A stretch of DNA of 64,000 bases from Burkholderiales bacterium C2 (lineage in GTDB: Bacteria > Pseudomonadota > Gammaproteobacteria > Burkholderiales > Burkholderiaceae_C): NCBI GenBank assembly GCA_005503085.1, contig SCOI01000019.1, positions 58,838-122,837 of the forward strand. The letters are read 5' to 3'. Below are positions 61,298 through 64,000 of the stretch, one piece after another (position 1 is the first letter of the stretch; the number at the start of each line of letters is the position of its first letter). The position numbers and the translations under genes were made by a program. Under the pieces are notes generated by a model that ran no database searches, was not told the origin of the DNA, and saw only the letters and a list, made by a program, of their open reading frames with translations.

Positions 61298-61810
61298 ATG
61301 AAACTGGCGATAGATGTTCACCACCACAGCGCGGGCGGCGCCACCGCCGCCGCCGTGGCCTTCGAGGCCTGGGATGCGGTCGAGCCGCTGCGCAGCTTCA
61401 GCACCCGCATCGCCCATGTCGAGCCCGCGCCGCGCGGCGGGCAGCTTGACCTGCGCGATCTGCCCTGCATGCTGCAGCTGCTGCGCGAGCATGCGCTGGC
61501 GCCCGAGCTGATCGTGATCAACGGCGCCGTCCATCTCGACGCGCAGGAGACGCCGGGCCTGGGCCAGCATCTGTTCCACGCACTGGGCGGCCAGGTCGCC
61601 ATCGTCGGCATCTGCAAGACCGCCCTGCCGGGCCTGCCCGCGCAGTTCGAGCTGATCAGAGAGGAAGAGACCCGCCCGCTGCTCATCAGCTGCGCCGGCA
61701 TCGACCTCGGCGCCGCCAAGGCGCGGGTACGAGGCATGCATGGCAAGCGCCGCGTGCCGACCTTGATGAAGCTGGTGGCGAGGCTGGCGAAGGGGACGGC
61801 GGCGGCGTGA
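61298..61810 (+). CDS. Endonuclease V-like protein with altered active-site residues
   Basis: A 170-residue protein with the Endonuclease V fold pattern: LAIDVHHHSAGGATAAAVAF (catalytic-Asp strand, Asp6), RDLP at 53-56 (normally Arg-Glu-x-Pro), VINGAVHLD at 73-81 (normally Asp-Gly-x-Gly-x-x-His), GICKTALPG (Lys107 conserved). Thus the Glu is replaced by Asp54, the second Asp by Asn75 and the His by Asp81; cleavage may be lost or altered. It is shorter than typical nfi (about 220). ATG at 61298. It follows the ethylene-receptor kinase by 52 bp. Confidence 0.75.
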   Translation: MKLAIDVHHHSAGGATAAAVAFEAWDAVEPLRSFSTRIAHVEPAPRGGQLDLRDLPCMLQLLREHALAPELIVINGAVHLDAQETPGLGQHLFHALGGQVAIVGICKTALPGLPAQFELIREEETRPLLISCAGIDLGAAKARVRGMHGKRRVPTLMKLVARLAKGTAAA

Positions 61811-61891
61811 GCGTTGGTCGCGTACAACCCGACGAGCCCCTCAGTCAACGAACTCTTTCTGGCGCTGCACGCCGAGGATCGCACCGAGCGA

Positions 61892-62134
61892 CTACCAGGC
61901 GCGAATCAGCGCAAACACGGGCAAGGCCAGCACACAGAGGAGAAGGTGAAAGGTCTCCCACCAAGACGCCTGAGAATGCGGCGAGGAGCTTCGCACGTAG
62001 CACAGGAAGACGACAAAGGGCCAGGCCAGCAGCAGGGTCAAGGCGTCGGATGAATCTCTCCAAAACGACGGCACATCGCCCGTTACCCACACATAGGCGC
62101 CCCAGGACCAGTACGTCAGTGCCGATGCCAGCAC
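61892..62134 (-). CDS. Short membrane protein, possibly 5'-truncated
   Basis: An 80-residue hydrophobic frame (two helices, at about 8-18 and 30-46, plus a C-terminal helix). It opens at a GTG at 62134 with a poor ribosome site; the same frame is open another eleven codons upstream with membrane-like character (FTPQGWVVLASAL) before a TAA at about 62165, suggesting that the true start was lost. It may be a remnant of a longer membrane gene. No recognised domain. Confidence 0.4.
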   Translation of the reverse strand: MLASALTYWSWGAYVWVTGDVPSFWRDSSDALTLLLAWPFVVFLCYVRSSSPHSQASWWETFHLLLCVLALPVFALIRAW

Positions 62135-62202
62135 GACCCAGCCCTGGGGCGTGAAGAGCAGCGGCCCTTACAGCAGCCAGCGGATCGGTGAGCTCGCGTA
62201 GT

Positions 62203-62688
62203 TCATTTCAGTACGGTGTCTGGAGAGGGTTCTCGTTGCCGCTTGCGCGCGACCCACCCGAGCCAGCCCAGAGCCAACGGTATGCCCAGCTGAATCGCCA
62301 GGCCGCGCCAACCGTCGGCGCTGGCATCGACCCGGGGAGCTGACAACATCGCTCGTGCGGGAGAACCGGAAATGTATCGGACATCAATGGCTTGCCCTAC
62401 CGGTAGTGCTTCGAGACTTGCCCCGCAGACAGTCGATGCGAGTTCGTAGCGCTTCTTGGCCACTTCGTAAGCGACCGTCACGCGCGATCTGCACCCGCGC
62501 CCGCCGCCAGGCAGTTGCTCATGCCCGACGACAAGCCCCGACACGACCGCGCCGTACTGCTTGACCCGTCGCTCATGAACCAATTGCTCGTATGTGCTGG
62601 GCACGCTATGTAGCAGCGGCACTGTCGACAACGGGACAAAACCCCAGAACATCCAGGGGCTGACCTTTTTCACGGCACTGTCCGACAC
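62203..62688 (-). CDS. DUF3592-like membrane protein
   Basis: A 161-residue protein with TM helices at about residues 11-30 and 130-147 and a central extracytoplasmic beta domain (CRSRVTVAYEVAKKRYELAS; VGQAIDVRYISGSPARAML), resembling the DUF3592 family of short membrane proteins with an unknown role. Starts at GTG 62688. Stands in a lower-GC accessory stretch with other small membrane proteins. Confidence 0.65.
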   Translation of the reverse strand: MSDSAVKKVSPWMFWGFVPLSTVPLLHSVPSTYEQLVHERRVKQYGAVVSGLVVGHEQLPGGGRGCRSRVTVAYEVAKKRYELASTVCGASLEALPVGQAIDVRYISGSPARAMLSAPRVDASADGWRGLAIQLGIPLALGWLGWVARKRQREPSPDTVLK

Positions 62689-62771
62689 CTTCTATGCCCC
62701 GCTGTCTAAATCAGAAGCGGACGCAGAGTCGACACCCTCGGGGCCTGTTGTATGGCAGTTGCTTGCATCAG

Positions 62772-62909
62772 CTAGAACCAGACGAGCAAAACGACAATAA
62801 CCAAGAGCAGGAGCATCGCCACCAGGCCGCCAACGAGAACCAGGGCGACATTGCGCGCCAGCGTCAGGCCACCGTCCCGCCGAGCTTGTTGTCCTTGCAG
62901 GTTGTCCAT
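62772..62909 (-). CDS. Tiny single-helix membrane protein (45 aa)
   Basis: The 45-residue product (MDNLQGQQARRDGGLTLA...) has one strong membrane helix in its second half (ALVLVGGLVAMLLLLVIVV). Its ATG at 62909 overlaps the stop of the upstream small membrane gene (TGATG), which argues that both are real and translationally coupled. No family match. Confidence 0.5.
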   Translation of the reverse strand: MDNLQGQQARRDGGLTLARNVALVLVGGLVAMLLLLVIVVLLVWF

Positions 62910-63136
62910 CAGTGCAATGCTCTGCCGTCTTTCGCCGCACGATGCTCCCAGGCCAGCCCTGCAGCCACAGCGAGAGCCGTGACAAGCACTGCTGGCCACA
63001 AAGGCAATACCGTCGGCAGTGCGAGCCCGTAGACACCGCAGACCAAGCAGAAGGCAATCACCACGGTCGCGAACAGGCGACCGTGGTCAAACGTTCCGAC
63101 CCATGCGGCGACAGCAATGGCGATGTATCTCAGCAT
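62909..63136 (-). CDS. Small membrane protein (75 aa)
   Basis: About three hydrophobic segments (residues 4-18, 26-42 and 46-62) starting MLRYIAIAVAAWVGTF. ATG at 63136 is preferred over an in-frame TTG at 63145 because of GGAG just upstream. It ends on top of the ATG of the 45-residue gene. Function unknown. Confidence 0.5.
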   Translation of the reverse strand: MLRYIAIAVAAWVGTFDHGRLFATVVIAFCLVCGVYGLALPTVLPLWPAVLVTALAVAAGLAWEHRAAKDGRALH

Positions 63137-63260
63137 GCGCTCCAACCCTGATCTGTCACCAGTCTAGCCGCATGATCTCTGCCGCTGGCACCCACCAAAG
63201 AGGGACGCATCGAGCCCGATCCAAATCAGCGCGTCGTCGCATCACGCTATGGAGCATGTG

Positions 63261-63279
63261 CAGGGTCAGGTCTTGACTA
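63261..63279 (-). repeat. Dispersed 19-bp repeat copy 2 (REP-like)
   Basis: Reverse complement TAGTCAAGACCTGACCCTG matches 15481-15499 at 18 of 19 positions, in opposite orientation, 48 kb away. It lies in a 281-bp gap (63137-63417) with no supported gene. See copy 1. Confidence 0.5.
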
Positions 63280-63417
63280 GAAGTGAGCCCTGGCCCTCAA
63301 GCTCCTCTCAAATGAATCGCTTGCAGGACGTCCTACGAAGCCAACTGAGATGAGAAGTAGGGCTTGCCTTCGTTTCTCGAAAGTTTGCTGGAGCGCTGCG
63401 TAACAGCGGTTGAGCAG

Positions 63418-63816
63418 CTACCCCTGGGCGGCACCAATCATCGCCGGGAAGTCAGTCATCGGATGCCCGCCTCGAATGGCAATGTCTTCGGGCGGCAGTT
63501 CATGCAGCTGGACAAGACTGCAGTTGCGCGGAATTCCGAGCGCTTCGAGGTTGTCAACGATCGCTGTGTAGAAACGGCGCTTCGCCTCTATCGTTCGACT
63601 CGCATGTCCGACAACCGTGACGTTGGTATAGCGCTCCGGGTCATCACGACCAGGCGGGCACATGAACCGATGTGGAAGATGAACTATGAGAGTGATGTTC
63701 TTGTCGTCCGGCCCAACACCGAAGGCGGTGACGAGCGCGGAGTGAACGGCGTTCATGATCGCAACCTCCTCGGCCTCAGAGTAGGTTCTCCGGACATGGA
63801 TGCAGACACTTGGCAC
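63418..63816 (-). CDS. Tautomerase family protein
   Basis: A 132-residue tautomerase-superfamily protein. The GTG at 63816 starts the reading Met-Pro-Ser (MPSVCIHVRRTYSEAEE), so removal of Met would expose the catalytic Pro1; AGGAGAG precedes it by four bases, which fixes the start against a longer frame. A second beta-alpha-beta unit (TVVGHASRTIEAKRRFYTAIV) with the usual Arg residues follows. Likely keto-enol tautomerase, dehalogenase or isomerase; substrate unknown. Confidence 0.82.
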   Translation of the reverse strand: MPSVCIHVRRTYSEAEEVAIMNAVHSALVTAFGVGPDDKNITLIVHLPHRFMCPPGRDDPERYTNVTVVGHASRTIEAKRRFYTAIVDNLEALGIPRNCSLVQLHELPPEDIAIRGGHPMTDFPAMIGAAQG

Positions 63817-63923
63817 GAGGCTCTCCTGGTTTTCAACGTATAGGGCGCAATCCCTGCCGCATAACTTCGGCGGCCCGCCTTGACTCATTGCGTCACTGCG
63901 CTCGAGACCGTCGAGGCCGGAGC

Positions 63924-64000
63924 ATGAAAATAGCAGACAAAAGCGTCGCGATCAGCATCAGCCGTCAACGTCTCGCTCACACCCCCGCCACCGCCCTCCC
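63924..64000 (+). CDS. Possible gene start running off right edge
   Basis: ATG at 63924, with GGAG close upstream, opens a frame MKIADKSVAISIS that stays open to the window end (25 codons). Too short to identify; reported as a possible partial gene only. Confidence 0.3.
   Translation, partial: MKIADKSVAISISRQRLAHTPATAL

Noticed and set aside
1..64000. CRISPR arrays, tRNA or rRNA genes, insertion sequences, riboswitches
   Set aside because: Looked for repeated spacers, tRNA-like T-loops, transposase motifs and common riboswitch cores; none was seen.

Overview
The window is GC-rich, densely packed bacterial DNA with ATGA/TGATG stop-start overlaps. Gene content suggests a betaproteobacterium of the order Burkholderiales, probably near Roseateles/Pelomonas/Rubrivivax: a DUF1631 protein beside yajC-secD-secF, a ProQ/FinO protein with a basic tail, Pr6Pr and YCII/VOC proteins, and many uptake systems. 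The genus is an inference from gene content. No rRNA, tRNA, CRISPR array, insertion sequence or prophage was seen.

Layout. 0-5 kb: yajC-secD-secF (Sec accessory complex) followed by DUF1631, all on the minus strand. 5.1-10.9 kb: a plus-strand hydroxyproline module with an FCD/GntR regulator, 4-hydroxyproline 2-epimerase, the three parts of an FAD/[2Fe-2S] D-hydroxyproline dehydrogenase, and an OpuC-like binding-protein/permease fusion. An AT-rich promoter with an inverted repeat precedes it. 11-16 kb: single housekeeping or unknown genes (YCII-VOC fusion, P-loop kinase, GST, Pr6Pr membrane protein, SDR, SnoaL-like). 16-20.6 kb: a branched-chain-type ABC transporter (livF, a livM-livG fusion, livH) divergent from an enoyl-CoA hydratase, with a TetR-type palindrome between them. 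20.6-25.5 kb: two TPR proteins (one a diguanylate cyclase), thymidine kinase bracketed by two paralogous four-cysteine mini-proteins, and a ProQ-family RNA chaperone. 25.5-31.6 kb: DsbD-like protein plus redoxin, a peptide-type solute-binding protein, a PaaI-type thioesterase and DUF3616.

31.7-47.9 kb is the central accessory locus, all on the minus strand: a two-part acid-sugar catabolic island. The upstream half (regulator, ltnD, otnK, otnC, otnI, denD) is a full L-threonate/D-erythronate route to dihydroxyacetone phosphate. It is followed by a TRAP transporter (dctP-dctQ-dctM). The downstream half has an apnO-like oxidoisomerase, a second and very similar TRAP binding protein, an aldehyde dehydrogenase, an SDR, a RuBisCO-like protein, a second DUF1537 kinase and a second FCD regulator. 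This fits D-apionate catabolism through 3-oxo-isoapionate phosphate, with the SDR and aldehyde dehydrogenase not explained by the known scheme.

48-57.4 kb: an unrecognised 491-residue protein; a TonB-dependent receptor and FucP/GluP-type sugar permease facing a convergent operon of a sugar-type solute-binding protein, response regulator and histidine kinase with no ABC permease, which looks like a sensing module. 57.6-61.8 kb: RIO-like kinase, Gfo/Idh/MocA oxidoreductase, PCC-domain protein, a histidine kinase whose membrane domain carries the ethylene-receptor (ETR1) signature residues at constant spacing, and a degenerate endonuclease V-like protein. 61.8-64 kb: small membrane proteins and a tautomerase in a less tightly packed accessory stretch. 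Together, the possible ethylene sensor and the use of plant-derived acid sugars (apionate, threonate, erythronate) suggest life close to plants or plant litter; that ecological reading is inference.
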